From contig CANRKB010000011.1 in the NCBI GenBank assembly GCA_947631115.1, positions 1 to 55,190 of the forward strand: a stretch of DNA of 55,190 nucleotides, in the 5' to 3' direction. Shown piece after piece: positions 6,956-16,237 of this stretch (position 1 is the first letter of the stretch; each line of letters opens with the position of its first letter). The DNA comes from an uncultured Clostridia bacterium. GTDB lineage: Bacteria > Bacillota > Clostridia > Oscillospirales > Ruminococcaceae. Both the position numbers and the translations under genes were made by a program. Under the pieces are notes generated by a model, which saw nothing but the letters and a program-made list of their open reading frames with translations, ran no database searches and was not told the DNA's origin.

Positions 6956-8539
6956 GTGAGAAGATTATTATGCTTTATACTGGCGGCGCTTATGGCTGTC
7001 ACGGTGCTTAGCGGCTGCTCGGACGACGGACTTGACGCGGTCTTAGCTTATGATATAGAGGAAAATCCGAAAACTATTGACCCGCAGCAAGCAAACGACC
7101 CGAATTCCGTACAGTTAGTTCAGAACGTTTTTATGGGGCTTATGAGACATGGAGCGGACGGCTCTGTACAGCTCGGAGTTGCAAATAGCTATACGGTGTC
7201 GGAAGATGAACTGACATATAACTTTAAGCTGAGGCAGGACGTTTACTGGATAAACTGCAGCGGGCTTGAAAGACAATGCACGGCGAAAGACTTTGTTTTC
7301 GGTTTCAAAAGATTATTTGACAGAAGCATAAATTCTCCGCGCGCAGTAGAATACCTCTGCATAAAAAATGCAAAGGATATGTATAGCGGGAAATTTGTAA
7401 AAGACGAAAATTTCGGAGTTAAGGCAAAAGGCGATTTCGAGCTTGAAATTACGCTCGAATATGCTGACCCGCGCTTTTTACAGCTTTTATGCGAAGCGCC
7501 CGCTATGCCCTGCAACGAGGAATTTTTTAACGAAACTCGCGGGAAATACGGGCTTTCCGACGAATGTACCCCGTCAAACGGAGCTTTTTATGTGAAAGAA
7601 TGGTATTTCGACCCTTATGCTTCTACGGACGTGAACCACGTTTTCTTGTACAGAAATTCTAAAAACGCCGAAGTGTTCGAGGTCTGCCCCGCTGCCGTAA
7701 AGCTGTTTATCGAGGATAAGGAAGATTTTATAGGAGATTTTCTTAGCGGCGACACAAGCTGTATAGCCGTTTCAAACGAAGAAAGAGCAAAAATTTCCGG
7801 AAATTATATTTATAAAGAATTTTCGAGCATAACGGTAGGACTTACATTCAACGAAAATTATGAGCTTGCCGCAAACTCTGATTTCCGAAAGGCGCTCGAG
7901 CTAACAATTCCCCGTGAAAAATTAGCTCAAGCGATAAAAGATTTAAAATCAGCGGAGGGCGTTATTCCGCGCGGCACAAATATCAACGGCGAAAACTACA
8001 GAGATAAAGCGGGAGTTTGTGATATTCCCGAATATGACCCCGACAAAGCGGAAGCGCTCTTTAAAATAGTAAGGTCAACAGTTGACTCAAAGCTTTTGCG
8101 CGGAGCAAGGATAATAACCAAAAGCGACGACGCTCACACGGCGGCTCAATATATAACGCAGGAATGGCAGAGCCTCGGTTTTTACTGCCAGCTGGAAGAA
8201 TTATCCGAAAGCGAATTTAACAGCAGAATTGCCGAGGGGTCTTATGAAATGGCTATAACAGAGCTTTCGGGCGGTTATGACAGTCCCGAAGCGTATCTCG
8301 GGCAATTAAACGCGGGCGAAAATAAAGAAGCGCTTGACTCTCTTTTAAGCTCGGCTTATCTTTCAAAAGACGGCGGTGCGGACATTTATCGGAAAGCGGA
8401 ACAGCTTGTTATTGACAACTGCGTGTTTATTCCCATTTACTACAAGAATGAGTTTTTTATAACCGAGAAAGATGTTTCGGACGTAATTTACGATCCGTTT
8501 ACAAAGACAATCGATTTTACACGCGGAAAGATAAAATAA
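6956..8539 (+). CDS. ABC transporter substrate-binding lipoprotein (peptide/nickel family 5)
   Basis: An extracytoplasmic solute receptor of the OppA/DppA type. The GTG at 6956 has GGGAG (6946-6950) 5 nt upstream and gives a 527-residue precursor with a clean lipoprotein signal: basic MRR, hydrophobic core, lipobox LSGC with Cys21. The in-frame TTG at 6944 is less likely because it overlaps the ribosome binding site. Family hallmarks include IDPQQANDPNSVQLVQNVFMGLMRHGADG, LTYNFKLRQDVYW and AKDFVFGFKRL. There are no permease or ATPase genes nearby, so it is an orphan receptor that must use permeases encoded elsewhere or act as a sensor. It lies 18 bp after nrdG. Confidence 0.88.
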   Translation: MRRLLCFILAALMAVTVLSGCSDDGLDAVLAYDIEENPKTIDPQQANDPNSVQLVQNVFMGLMRHGADGSVQLGVANSYTVSEDELTYNFKLRQDVYWINCSGLERQCTAKDFVFGFKRLFDRSINSPRAVEYLCIKNAKDMYSGKFVKDENFGVKAKGDFELEITLEYADPRFLQLLCEAPAMPCNEEFFNETRGKYGLSDECTPSNGAFYVKEWYFDPYASTDVNHVFLYRNSKNAEVFEVCPAAVKLFIEDKEDFIGDFLSGDTSCIAVSNEERAKISGNYIYKEFSSITVGLTFNENYELAANSDFRKALELTIPREKLAQAIKDLKSAEGVIPRGTNINGENYRDKAGVCDIPEYDPDKAEALFKIVRSTVDSKLLRGARIITKSDDAHTAAQYITQEWQSLGFYCQLEELSESEFNSRIAEGSYEMAITELSGGYDSPEAYLGQLNAGENKEALDSLLSSAYLSKDGGADIYRKAEQLVIDNCVFIPIYYKNEFFITEKDVSDVIYDPFTKTIDFTRGKIK

Positions 8540-8578
8540 AAAATGCGCTCTTCAGCGAAAATGAGGAGCGCATTTTTT
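8539..8578. terminator. Bidirectional terminator between the SBP gene and mfd
   Basis: The arms AATGCGCTC and GAGCGCATT form a stem flanked by A-run and T-run, so it can terminate both the rightward lipoprotein transcript and the leftward mfd transcript. Confidence 0.85.
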
Positions 8579-8582
8579 GCGT

Positions 8583-11500
8583 TTAGTTTAATTTATACAT
8601 AGCATTAACAGTCTGCTTTATTGCTTCAAGGGTATTGCCGTCATTATCGGGAAGCACGGTAAACCTCGGCTTTCCTATCGTTTCAACGCGCATTTTCTTT
8701 CCCAAAACCGCTCCTGCCGCCGCAAGCCTGTTAGGCTCAACTTTTGAAAGGAAGAACGTAAGTTCCTCGCCTACTTGCGTTATCTCGCTTATGCCGCACT
8801 CCGCCGCAATGTTTCTGAGCCTTGCCACTTCTATAAGCCCTACTACGCTTTCGGGCGGCTCGCCAAATCTGTCGATAAGCTCGTCGGTCATATCTAAAGC
8901 GTCCTCTTCGGTCTTTACACGGGCTATTTTCCTGTAGCAGTCTACGCGCTGCGCCTGGTTTGAAATATAATCTTCGGGAATAAAGGCGTTTATTCTCACG
9001 TCTACAAGACATTCTTCCTTATGAACGTCTTTCTCGCCGCGCTCTTCCCTTACGGCTTCGTCAAGGAGTTTTAAATACATATCGTATCCGATATTCGACA
9101 GATGACCGCTCTGAGATGAACCGAGGATATTTCCCGCGCCGCGTATTTCAAGGTCGCGGAGCGCTATTCTGAAGCCGCTTCCGAACTGCGTGAACTCGCG
9201 GATCGCCTCAAGGCGGCGGTGGGATATTTCCGAAAGTATCTTTCCGGGCTTGTAGGTGAAATAAGCATAAGCGCGTTTGTTTGTGCGACCTACCCTTCCG
9301 CGGAGCTGGTGGAGCTGAGCAAGCCCCATATAATCAGCGTCCTCAATAATGAGCGTGTTTACGTTCGGGACGTCGACGCCCGTTTCAATTATCGTCGTGC
9401 AGACAAGCACGTCTATTTCCCCGTCCAACAGCTTTCTCCATACGTCGAGCAGCTCGTTTTCTGGCATTCTTCCGTGTGCAACTCCTATCTTTGCGTCGGG
9501 AAGCAATGCCGAGAGTTTTTCCGCGCAGCCGTAAATACTTTCTATTCGGTTATGGATATAATAAACCTGACCGCTTCGGCGAAGTTCTTTTTGTATTGCC
9601 GCGGCAATAACTCCCATGTCGTGTTCTATAACATAAGTCGAAACGGGCTGTCTGTCCTGCGGCGGCTCGTCGAGAACGCTCATATCGCGTATACCGCTCA
9701 TTGCCATATTCAGCGTCCGAGGGATAGGCGTTGCCGAAAGCGAAAGAATGTCAACGCCCGTAAAAGTCTCTTTGAATTTATCCTTGTGCGCTACGCCGAA
9801 ACGCTGTTCCTCGTCGATTATAACAAGACCTAAGTCTTTGAATTTTACGTCGTTCTGGACAATTCTATGCGTGCCGATAACAAAATCAATTCTGCCTGAA
9901 GCGATTCCTCGAAGTATTTCCTTTTGCTCTTTGGGGGTCTTATATCGCGAAAGCAGGGCGACATTTATAGGAAAGCCTTCCATTCGGGAAGTTGCCGTCT
10001 GATAATGCTGCCAGGCGAGGACGGTCGTCGGCGCGAGAAGCGCGCACTGCTTCCCGCCCTCTATGCATTTAAACGCCGCCCGGAGCGCTACTTCCGTCTT
10101 TCCAAAGCCGACGTCGCCGCAGAGCAGGCGCTCCATTGGCTGCTCGCGCTGCATATCCGACTTTATTTCGTCTATGCACCTGAGCTGGGAGTTTGTTTCG
10201 ATATACGGAAAATGCTGTTCAAAATCCTCCTGCATTTCATCATCTTCGGGAAACGCAAAGCCCTTGCTTTTCATTCTCTCGGCATAGAGCTTTATAAGCT
10301 CCGCCGCCATTTCCTTTACTGCGGCTTTGGCTTTTGCCTTGGATTTCTGCCACTGTTCGCCGCCAAGCTTATTGAGCTTTACGGAGGAATTATCTCCCGT
10401 TCCGATATACCTTGAAACAAGGTCGAGTTGTGTTACGGGGACATGAAGAATGTCCGTTCCTGCGTATTTTATGCGTATATAGTCCTTTGAAACACCGCCC
10501 GCTTCTACCTTGTGAACTCCGTCGAAAACGCCGATTCCGTGGGCGTAATGAACGACAAGGTCTCCGACCGCTATATCCTCGAGCGAACGTATCTCCTCGC
10601 CTTTCTGCCTTTTGGGTATCTTACGCCGCGCCGCGTGTACGGGGGTATGCGTAAATACCGCAAGATCGCCGTATTCAAAGCCTGCGGAAAGAGTTCCCTC
10701 GCAGACGACTATTTTCTTTTTTATAACGTTTTCGGGAGCGCCGTAATAATCGGCGTCAAAGCCGTCTTCTCTCAAATCGTTGGCGAGATTTTGCGCGCCC
10801 TTTTGCGTGCCTGCAAATATGAAACAACACTTGTTGTTATTGAGATAGTGCCTTAATCCGTCTTCAAGTATCTTATATTCTCCGCTCCAGGGGGAAGTCT
10901 GTATTGCGTTTAATGCCTTTACGGAAACGCCAAGTTCAATACCGCCGCCGCTCAAAAAGCTGTCGAAATAAATTTCCGCACGCGACTTTAAAAGCTCGGT
11001 AAACTCGTTTTTTGAAAGCATAAAACGGTCTAAGCCCTTTGATATTTTCCCCTCGTCAAGAAGTATCTTCAGGTCTTCCAAATGCTGAACGCAGGCTGCG
11101 CGGAAACTTTCGCGGACGGCGCTGTTTTCGCAAATGAAAACGCTCTTTGCATAATTGAAAACCGTTTCTTCCTTGTCATAGCAAAGCGGGAAATATTTAT
11201 CGGGGCAAAGTATCTGCGCCCCGCCGCGCAAAAGGTCAACGTCGTTTTCCAGATTTTTCTTTACCTCGGCGGAATTTTTAGAACGAAGCTTTTTGATTAT
11301 CGCTTCTATTTTTTTTGCAAGCTCCTCGGCGCTGTCGAAAAGCGTTTCTCTGGCGGGGGAAATTTCAACGCTTTTGAGGACGGCTGTTCTTCTCTGCGAA
11401 TCAGTTTCAAACTCGCAAAGGCTGTCTATCTCGTCTCCGAAAAGCTCAATTCTTATAGGCATATTCCTGTTGGGCGGGAAAACGTCGATTATACCGCCTC

Positions 11501-12035
11501 TCACGGAAAACTGTCCCCTGCCCTCGACCTGGTCGCACTTTGAATATCCCGCGGAAAAAAGCAATGAAACGAACTCGTCTTTTTCCATACTGCCGCCCGA
11601 AGAAAGGGTTATAGTCCTCTTTGAAAGCTCGCCGCGCGGAATGGTGAACTGTGCGGCGGCTAAGGCGGAGCCTGCCGCTGCGAGGCATTTTCCGCTCTGC
11701 ATAGCCGACAGCGCTTCTATACGCTTATGCTCGTAATCGAGGGAAGCCGCGTCAGTGCCGGTAAGGTTTAGATCTTTTTCGGGATACAACAAAACGGCGT
11801 TTTCTCCGAGAAGCATATTTATGTCCGAAAGCAATTTGACCGCGTCGCTCTCGCTTTCAGTGATTATAAACGCGGGGAGAGCGTCGACGCGCTTCAGCAA
11901 AGCCGCGATATAAAGCGCTTTATGGATATGCGAAACGCCCGTGACAAGCGCGGGCAAGGTGTGATTAGATTTCAGATACTTCAGCAGCCGCAAAAATTCG
12001 TTATTCTGCTCGGCGGCGTTTACAAAAAAGTTCAT
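8583..12035 (-). CDS. mfd: Transcription-repair coupling factor Mfd
   Basis: Mfd removes RNA polymerase stalled at DNA lesions and recruits UvrA. The 1150-residue protein has the UvrB-like N-terminal module (FSVRGGIIDVFPPN), the RNA-polymerase-interacting domain (GDLVVHYAHGIGVFDGV), a RecG-like SF2 translocase with Walker A GDVGFGKTE near residue 640 and DEEQ near 740, motif VI (QLRGRVGR) and the C-terminal TRCF domain. The start ATG follows AGAGG. It lies 13 bp after pth, the conserved Firmicutes order pth-mfd (Bacillus has the small fin gene between them; it is absent here). Confidence 0.97.
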   Translation of the reverse strand: MNFFVNAAEQNNEFLRLLKYLKSNHTLPALVTGVSHIHKALYIAALLKRVDALPAFIITESESDAVKLLSDINMLLGENAVLLYPEKDLNLTGTDAASLDYEHKRIEALSAMQSGKCLAAAGSALAAAQFTIPRGELSKRTITLSSGGSMEKDEFVSLLFSAGYSKCDQVEGRGQFSVRGGIIDVFPPNRNMPIRIELFGDEIDSLCEFETDSQRRTAVLKSVEISPARETLFDSAEELAKKIEAIIKKLRSKNSAEVKKNLENDVDLLRGGAQILCPDKYFPLCYDKEETVFNYAKSVFICENSAVRESFRAACVQHLEDLKILLDEGKISKGLDRFMLSKNEFTELLKSRAEIYFDSFLSGGGIELGVSVKALNAIQTSPWSGEYKILEDGLRHYLNNNKCCFIFAGTQKGAQNLANDLREDGFDADYYGAPENVIKKKIVVCEGTLSAGFEYGDLAVFTHTPVHAARRKIPKRQKGEEIRSLEDIAVGDLVVHYAHGIGVFDGVHKVEAGGVSKDYIRIKYAGTDILHVPVTQLDLVSRYIGTGDNSSVKLNKLGGEQWQKSKAKAKAAVKEMAAELIKLYAERMKSKGFAFPEDDEMQEDFEQHFPYIETNSQLRCIDEIKSDMQREQPMERLLCGDVGFGKTEVALRAAFKCIEGGKQCALLAPTTVLAWQHYQTATSRMEGFPINVALLSRYKTPKEQKEILRGIASGRIDFVIGTHRIVQNDVKFKDLGLVIIDEEQRFGVAHKDKFKETFTGVDILSLSATPIPRTLNMAMSGIRDMSVLDEPPQDRQPVSTYVIEHDMGVIAAAIQKELRRSGQVYYIHNRIESIYGCAEKLSALLPDAKIGVAHGRMPENELLDVWRKLLDGEIDVLVCTTIIETGVDVPNVNTLIIEDADYMGLAQLHQLRGRVGRTNKRAYAYFTYKPGKILSEISHRRLEAIREFTQFGSGFRIALRDLEIRGAGNILGSSQSGHLSNIGYDMYLKLLDEAVREERGEKDVHKEECLVDVRINAFIPEDYISNQAQRVDCYRKIARVKTEEDALDMTDELIDRFGEPPESVVGLIEVARLRNIAAECGISEITQVGEELTFFLSKVEPNRLAAAGAVLGKKMRVETIGKPRFTVLPDNDGNTLEAIKQTVNAMYKLN

Positions 12036-12048
12036 ACTGACCTCTGTT

Positions 12049-12675
12049 TTACGAATTGTATTTGTTCATGGCTTCGTCCGTCTTTCCGTTTACCATAAGT
12101 TCAATGGACGAAACAGCATTGTCAAAGCATTTTTCGAGGGCTTCTTTGTCCTCTTTCTTAAAATGCCCCAACACCCAGTCAGCTAAATTATAATCGGGGT
12201 GTGGCTTCGCGCCGACTCCCATTTTAATTCTCGGAAACATATCGCTTCCCGAAAGGTAGATTATGCTCTTTATGCCGTTATGACCGCCGTCGCTTCCCTT
12301 TCGGCGTATACGCAGATGACCCGGCTCAAGTGAAATGTCGTCAAATACAATTATAACGCGCTCGGGCGGTATCTTGTAGAAATTCATGGCTTCTACTACC
12401 GCCTCGCCGCTGTTGTTCATAAAAGTATGCGGCTTCATTATAAGACAGCGCTTTCCCGAAATAACTCCGTCGCAGGTCAGCGATTTGAACCTTATTTTTT
12501 TACAGCTCAATTTATATTTCTCGCAGAGCGTGTCAATCGTCATAAAGCCTATGTTATGCCGAGTATTTTCATACTCCGTGCCGGGATTTCCAAGCCCGCA
12601 GATTATATATTCGACCGCGCCTTTCGGCTCGTTTCTTTCGCTTTCAAGTTTACTGAAAATATCGAAAACTGACAT
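12049..12675 (-). CDS. pth: Peptidyl-tRNA hydrolase
   Basis: Pth releases tRNA from peptidyl-tRNAs that drop off the ribosome. Catalytic and binding residues are visible: GLGNPG, the catalytic His in RHNIGF, MKPHTFMNNSG, the Asp in FDDISL, and SDGGHNGIKS. The length is 208 residues, with about 20 extra residues before the usual YIICGLGNPG start. The ATG at 12675 has an AGAGGAAG site and no better internal start, so the extension is probably real. It is the upstream partner of mfd. In Bacillus this gene is also called spoVC because its loss blocks sporulation. Confidence 0.96.
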   Translation of the reverse strand: MSVFDIFSKLESERNEPKGAVEYIICGLGNPGTEYENTRHNIGFMTIDTLCEKYKLSCKKIRFKSLTCDGVISGKRCLIMKPHTFMNNSGEAVVEAMNFYKIPPERVIIVFDDISLEPGHLRIRRKGSDGGHNGIKSIIYLSGSDMFPRIKMGVGAKPHPDYNLADWVLGHFKKEDKEALEKCFDNAVSSIELMVNGKTDEAMNKYNS

Positions 12676-12719
12676 CTTTTCTTCCTCTTGTTCCCGCTTA
12701 ATTTTTTGCTCACGACTAA

Positions 12720-12746
12720 ACCCGCCCGAATTGCTCCGAGCGGGGG
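12720..12746 (-). terminator. Possible terminator after the SPFH gene
   Basis: A GC-rich inverted repeat (CCCGC at 12721-12725 with GCGGG at 12740-12744) lies in the 122-bp gap after the SPFH gene. The U-run on the minus strand is short (TTTAG), so termination strength is doubtful. Confidence 0.35.
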
Positions 12747-12797
12747 TAGTTATTTTGCCGAATGTTGCAGAATTTTATCAGACAATAATGCGCATTA

Positions 12798-14126
12798 TTA
12801 TACGATGTCGTTTGAATCAAACGGGTCGCCGCACTCGGGGCAGAATTTGGGAGGATTCGAGGGATCTGCAGGCTCCCAGCCGCACTTGTCGCACTTAAAG
12901 AGCGGCACTCCCGCAGGCTTGGGCTTTCCGCAGTCAACGCAGAACTTTCCTTTGTTCTTTGCTCCGCAGGAGCAAGTCCAGAAATTGTTATCCGTGGGCA
13001 TAGGCTTACCGCAGGATGAACAGAATTTACCCGTATTGCCCGTAGCTCCGCAAGAGCAAGTCCAGCCGTTGTTCTGGGACTGTGAGCCTTGCTGTTGAGC
13101 CTGCTGTGCCTGCTGCTGTTGTGCAGCCATAGCAACCATATTGTTGGGGGTCATGCCGTTTGCCTGCTGAGCCATATTCATTCCCATAAAGCCCATCATA
13201 GCGCCGCCCGAATTGCCCGCTGCGATCTTCATAGCGTCGCTCTGCGCCATAGCGTAGTTTGCCGCCATCATGCCGGGATCGCGCATAGCTCCGGTAGCCT
13301 GGAGCTTTTTGAGCATTTCCTGATCCTCGGGCGGGATAGAAGGCGCGTTCATGCTGAACGAGCTTATGGTAAGTCCGCGGAGATCGCCCCACTTCTTGCT
13401 CAACACCTCATTGAGCGCGTCGCAAATCTCAAGGGTATGCGACGGCAGCGCGCTCGGTCTTACTCCGCTGTCGGAAATTTTTCCGAGGGCGGGCTGTAAA
13501 GCGGTAACTATTTCGCTTTTAAGCATGCTGTCGAGGTTTTTCTTGTCGTATCTTTCGGAGAAGTTTCCGCAGACGTTTGTATAGAACAGAATGGGGTTTG
13601 TTATTCTGTACGAATATTCGCCGTTGCAGCGAAGAGATACGTCAACGTCGAGGTTTATGTTTCTGTCGACAACTCTGAAAGGAATGGAATTAGCTGTTCC
13701 GTAGAGGTTGCCCATGATTTCCTTTGTGTTTATATAGTAAACTCTCTGGTCGGTCGCAGCCTGTCCGCCGAATGTAAAGCGCTTTCCTATTTCCTTGAAT
13801 GTATCGGCTATAGACTCGCTCAAATTGCCGTAGAAAATACTCGGCTGAACGGTGTTGTCATAAACAAACTCTCCCGCTTCGGCGCAGACTTCCGCAACCT
13901 TTCCGCTTTCAACGATAAGGGCGCACTGTCCCTCGTTTACATTGATGATAGAGCCGTTTGAAATAACGTTATCGGAACCGTTTTTATTCGAGCTTTTGCC
14001 GCCGATCTTCTTGCGTCCGCGCACGGCAAGCGTCGAGTTGTCGATAGCGTCGCAATAAAAATAATCTCTCCAGCTGTCGCCCAGAACGCCCGAAAGAGCG
14101 CCTATTCCTGCTTTTAATAAACCCAT
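12798..14126 (-). CDS. SPFH-domain protein with three C-terminal zinc ribbons
   Basis: A 442-residue protein. Residues about 45-330 match the virion-core/SPFH type known from YdjI-like proteins (GSIINVNEGQCALIVESGKVAEVCAEAGEFVYD, then a helical region ending before a Met/Gln-rich linker). After the QQQQ-rich linker come three zinc-ribbon-like units: CSCGATGNTGKFCSSCG, CSCGAKNKGKFCVDCG and CDKCG...FCPECG. SPFH proteins organise membranes or large rings, and YdjI-like members are linked to envelope stress. There is no signal peptide or transmembrane segment, so membrane contact would be peripheral. The ATG follows AAGGAG with good spacing and a consensus promoter sits just upstream. The function is inferred only. 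Confidence 0.8.
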   Translation of the reverse strand: MGLLKAGIGALSGVLGDSWRDYFYCDAIDNSTLAVRGRKKIGGKSSNKNGSDNVISNGSIINVNEGQCALIVESGKVAEVCAEAGEFVYDNTVQPSIFYGNLSESIADTFKEIGKRFTFGGQAATDQRVYYINTKEIMGNLYGTANSIPFRVVDRNINLDVDVSLRCNGEYSYRITNPILFYTNVCGNFSERYDKKNLDSMLKSEIVTALQPALGKISDSGVRPSALPSHTLEICDALNEVLSKKWGDLRGLTISSFSMNAPSIPPEDQEMLKKLQATGAMRDPGMMAANYAMAQSDAMKIAAGNSGGAMMGFMGMNMAQQANGMTPNNMVAMAAQQQQAQQAQQQGSQSQNNGWTCSCGATGNTGKFCSSCGKPMPTDNNFWTCSCGAKNKGKFCVDCGKPKPAGVPLFKCDKCGWEPADPSNPPKFCPECGDPFDSNDIV

Positions 14127-14168
14127 AGTAAAATTCTCCTTTTTATAAAATAAAAATATGCTACTTTA

Positions 14169-14197
14169 ATTATACAACGTATCACGCATAAAGTCAA
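14169..14197 (-). promoter_or_regulatory. Sigma-A promoter of the SPFH gene
   Basis: On the minus strand, TTGACT (14197-14192) and TATAAT (14174-14169) are separated by 17 bp, about 45 bp before the ATG of the SPFH gene. Confidence 0.85.
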
Positions 14198-14218
14198 GAT
14201 AAATTTTTCATAATTGAG

Positions 14219-14253
14219 AAAAAATGCGCCTGCCAAAATAGCAAGCGCGTTTT
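14219..14253 (-). terminator. Terminator of the GGDEF gene
   Basis: On the minus strand a GCGCTTGC/GCAGGCGC hairpin is followed by ATTTTTT. It sits about 25 bp after the GGDEF stop codon and separates it from the SPFH promoter. Confidence 0.8.
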
Positions 14254-14278
14254 ATTACAGGCTTTATCGCCGGTCTGT

Positions 14279-16009
14279 TTAGTCATGCATGGACACGTCA
14301 AATACCTTTGCCGCGGTGGACAGCGCCATTATCTCGTATTCCGACCAGCTCTGACGGCGGGAAGAAGGCTTTGCGAACATAACGTATCCCGAGAACTTAT
14401 TCGCGCGGTCAATCTTATAGAATATGGCTGCGTTTACGTCTTTCTTTTCAAGGCATTCTCTTATGTCGGGGCAATTTCCCTCAAGCTTATAAAGACCGTC
14501 CAGAACAAGGATATTGTCCTTGTTGAACAGCTCGGCGAAATCGTTTCCCGGCTTGAAGTGAACGATCTTTCCTATATCGGAGAATACTCCCTCGGGCGTC
14601 CACTGGAATGCCACGGTAAAGTTTTCGTAGATCATCAATATCTCGCTAAGCGCAAATGCATTTCCTATCTGCGAGAAGATCTTTTCGTTGTTGTAAGAAT
14701 GTTGGGTGAGATAATTGTCCACAAGCCTATGCATTATGCCGATCTTGTCGTTTATAAAATCGTTCGACTGCGAACTGTCGGTCTGCTCGGAATTTGTGTA
14801 AAGATAGCGGTCGTGAAGCTCGGGCGTGTAGATTATATAACGGTTCTTGCCCTTTTCCTTTGCTACGTAGAGCATTTTGTCGCATATCCCGTAGATAGTC
14901 TGAAAATCCTTTCCATAGTCGGGAAACTCGCATACGCCCATAGAGCAAGTTACGTTTATATCGCGCGAATCGTTTTTAAACGTCCACTCGACAGTCGTTC
15001 TGATGCTTCTAAGCATATTGCGAAGCTCAGTCTGATTTTCAACGTTTTCGGTAACGATCAGTATCTCGTCGCCGCCCATTCTGCCGACAATTCCGCGACC
15101 GACAATATTTGCGTTTATTATCCTCGTTACGGTCTGAAGCACCTCGTCGCCCACCATATGACCGTATGTGTCGTTTACGTTCTTGAAGTTGTCGAGGTCG
15201 AGAAGAATGAAATAAACGTGCCTGAGTCCGCGCGACATAAGTCTTTCGGCTTGTTCTACTATCGCGCGCTTGTTGAGCATATCGAGGAAAACGTCCTTAT
15301 CGTTTACAATGTCGATGTTGACATTTTTAAGGTCGTCCAACGGCTCAAATTCAACGCAGCCTATGACCTTTGTTCCGACAACCTTGCACAAAACCGTACA
15401 GAAAACATTCTCGTCGCCTTTGATTACTTTCAGCTTAGAGCGGAAACTTTTTACCGAAGTCTTGACATTTTTAAGAAGCTCTTCATATTCGGGAAGATAT
15501 TCCGGATAAATAGACTTTCTCTTGCTTTCGGCAATCTCGTCCAACTTGCCCGTTAAGATCTGATGACGCTGAGAGTCGCTTATGTAAAACACCTCTAGTT
15601 CATCGCACTCACGGTCGTATTCCACAAGAACATCACCTATAACGTCAAGATACGCCTCGAACAACTTTTTCGTATCGTCGAAAATCTGTTTGTTTTCGGT
15701 GAGCAATGAAAGCTCGACAAACCTCATCCGCACAAAAAACCTTTTCTGCTCGACGCTTTTAAGGCTGCTCAGCGTAACAAGAAACGGATAATATTTCCCG
15801 TCCGTCTTTTTTATACGCAAAACCACCTCAAAAGGCGCTTTCATTATTCTGTCTTCAATATTCGTTATAGACGGGAGATCGTCGGGATCTACCACGCTTT
15901 CGATGCAGGCATTCATATCAAGACCCGTAAACTGTAAAAACCCGTAATCCGCAGACTGGATATAGAGCTTGTCAGTGACGGTTATTTCTTTGAACAATTC
16001 TTTTCTCAC
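14279..16009 (-). CDS. GGDEF-domain protein (probable diguanylate cyclase) with flanking sensor-like domains
   Basis: The start is the GTG at 16009. GGGAGG lies 10 bases upstream and falls inside the longer frame that begins at the ATG at 16030, so the longer start is unlikely. The 576-residue product has a PAS-like N-terminal part (about residues 10-110), a second PAS-like segment, a GGDEF domain (LDNFKNVNDTYGHMVGDEVL, then RMGGDEIL near residue 311, and the SMGV and AKEKGKNRY elements), and a C-terminal ~150-residue region resembling a GAF-type fold. The GGDEI signature should support c-di-GMP synthesis. The RxxD inhibitory site normally found just before it is absent (NIVG there). No transmembrane helix is seen, so it is probably cytosolic. 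Confidence 0.85.
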   Translation of the reverse strand: MRKELFKEITVTDKLYIQSADYGFLQFTGLDMNACIESVVDPDDLPSITNIEDRIMKAPFEVVLRIKKTDGKYYPFLVTLSSLKSVEQKRFFVRMRFVELSLLTENKQIFDDTKKLFEAYLDVIGDVLVEYDRECDELEVFYISDSQRHQILTGKLDEIAESKRKSIYPEYLPEYEELLKNVKTSVKSFRSKLKVIKGDENVFCTVLCKVVGTKVIGCVEFEPLDDLKNVNIDIVNDKDVFLDMLNKRAIVEQAERLMSRGLRHVYFILLDLDNFKNVNDTYGHMVGDEVLQTVTRIINANIVGRGIVGRMGGDEILIVTENVENQTELRNMLRSIRTTVEWTFKNDSRDINVTCSMGVCEFPDYGKDFQTIYGICDKMLYVAKEKGKNRYIIYTPELHDRYLYTNSEQTDSSQSNDFINDKIGIMHRLVDNYLTQHSYNNEKIFSQIGNAFALSEILMIYENFTVAFQWTPEGVFSDIGKIVHFKPGNDFAELFNKDNILVLDGLYKLEGNCPDIRECLEKKDVNAAIFYKIDRANKFSGYVMFAKPSSRRQSWSEYEIMALSTAAKVFDVSMHD

Positions 16010-16039
16010 TATAATATTACCTCCCAACATATTACTTTT

Positions 16040-16068
16040 ATTATATCCTTTTTTTATTTATTTGTCAA
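16040..16068 (-). promoter_or_regulatory. Sigma-A promoter of the GGDEF gene
   Basis: On the minus strand, TTGACA (16068-16063) and TATAAT (16045-16040) with a 17-bp spacer, a perfect consensus. It is divergent from the promoter of the neighbouring oxidoreductase gene. Confidence 0.9.
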
Positions 16069-16173
16069 TAAGCATAAAGAAAACAAAAATATTTTTGTAT
16101 ATTTTCACAAAATTTTGCACCATATATTGTATAGTTTCAAATTAAACCTTTTTTTATGTGAAATAAAAAGCTA

Positions 16174-16202
16174 TTGACTATTTTTTTTATTTGTGTTAAA
16201 AT
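16174..16202 (+). promoter_or_regulatory. Sigma-A promoter of the GltD-like gene
   Basis: TTGACT (16174-16179) and TAAAAT (16197-16202) with a 17-bp spacer, 35 bp before the chosen ATG. Confidence 0.8.
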
Positions 16203-16237
16203 GTAATAAATTATAAGAATAAGGAGTGTATCTCAAT

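Noticed and set aside
14285-15556. 423-codon open frame opposite the GGDEF gene
   Set aside because: The minus-strand gene has clear domain motifs, promoter and terminator. The plus frame has none of these and begins near the minus-strand stop.
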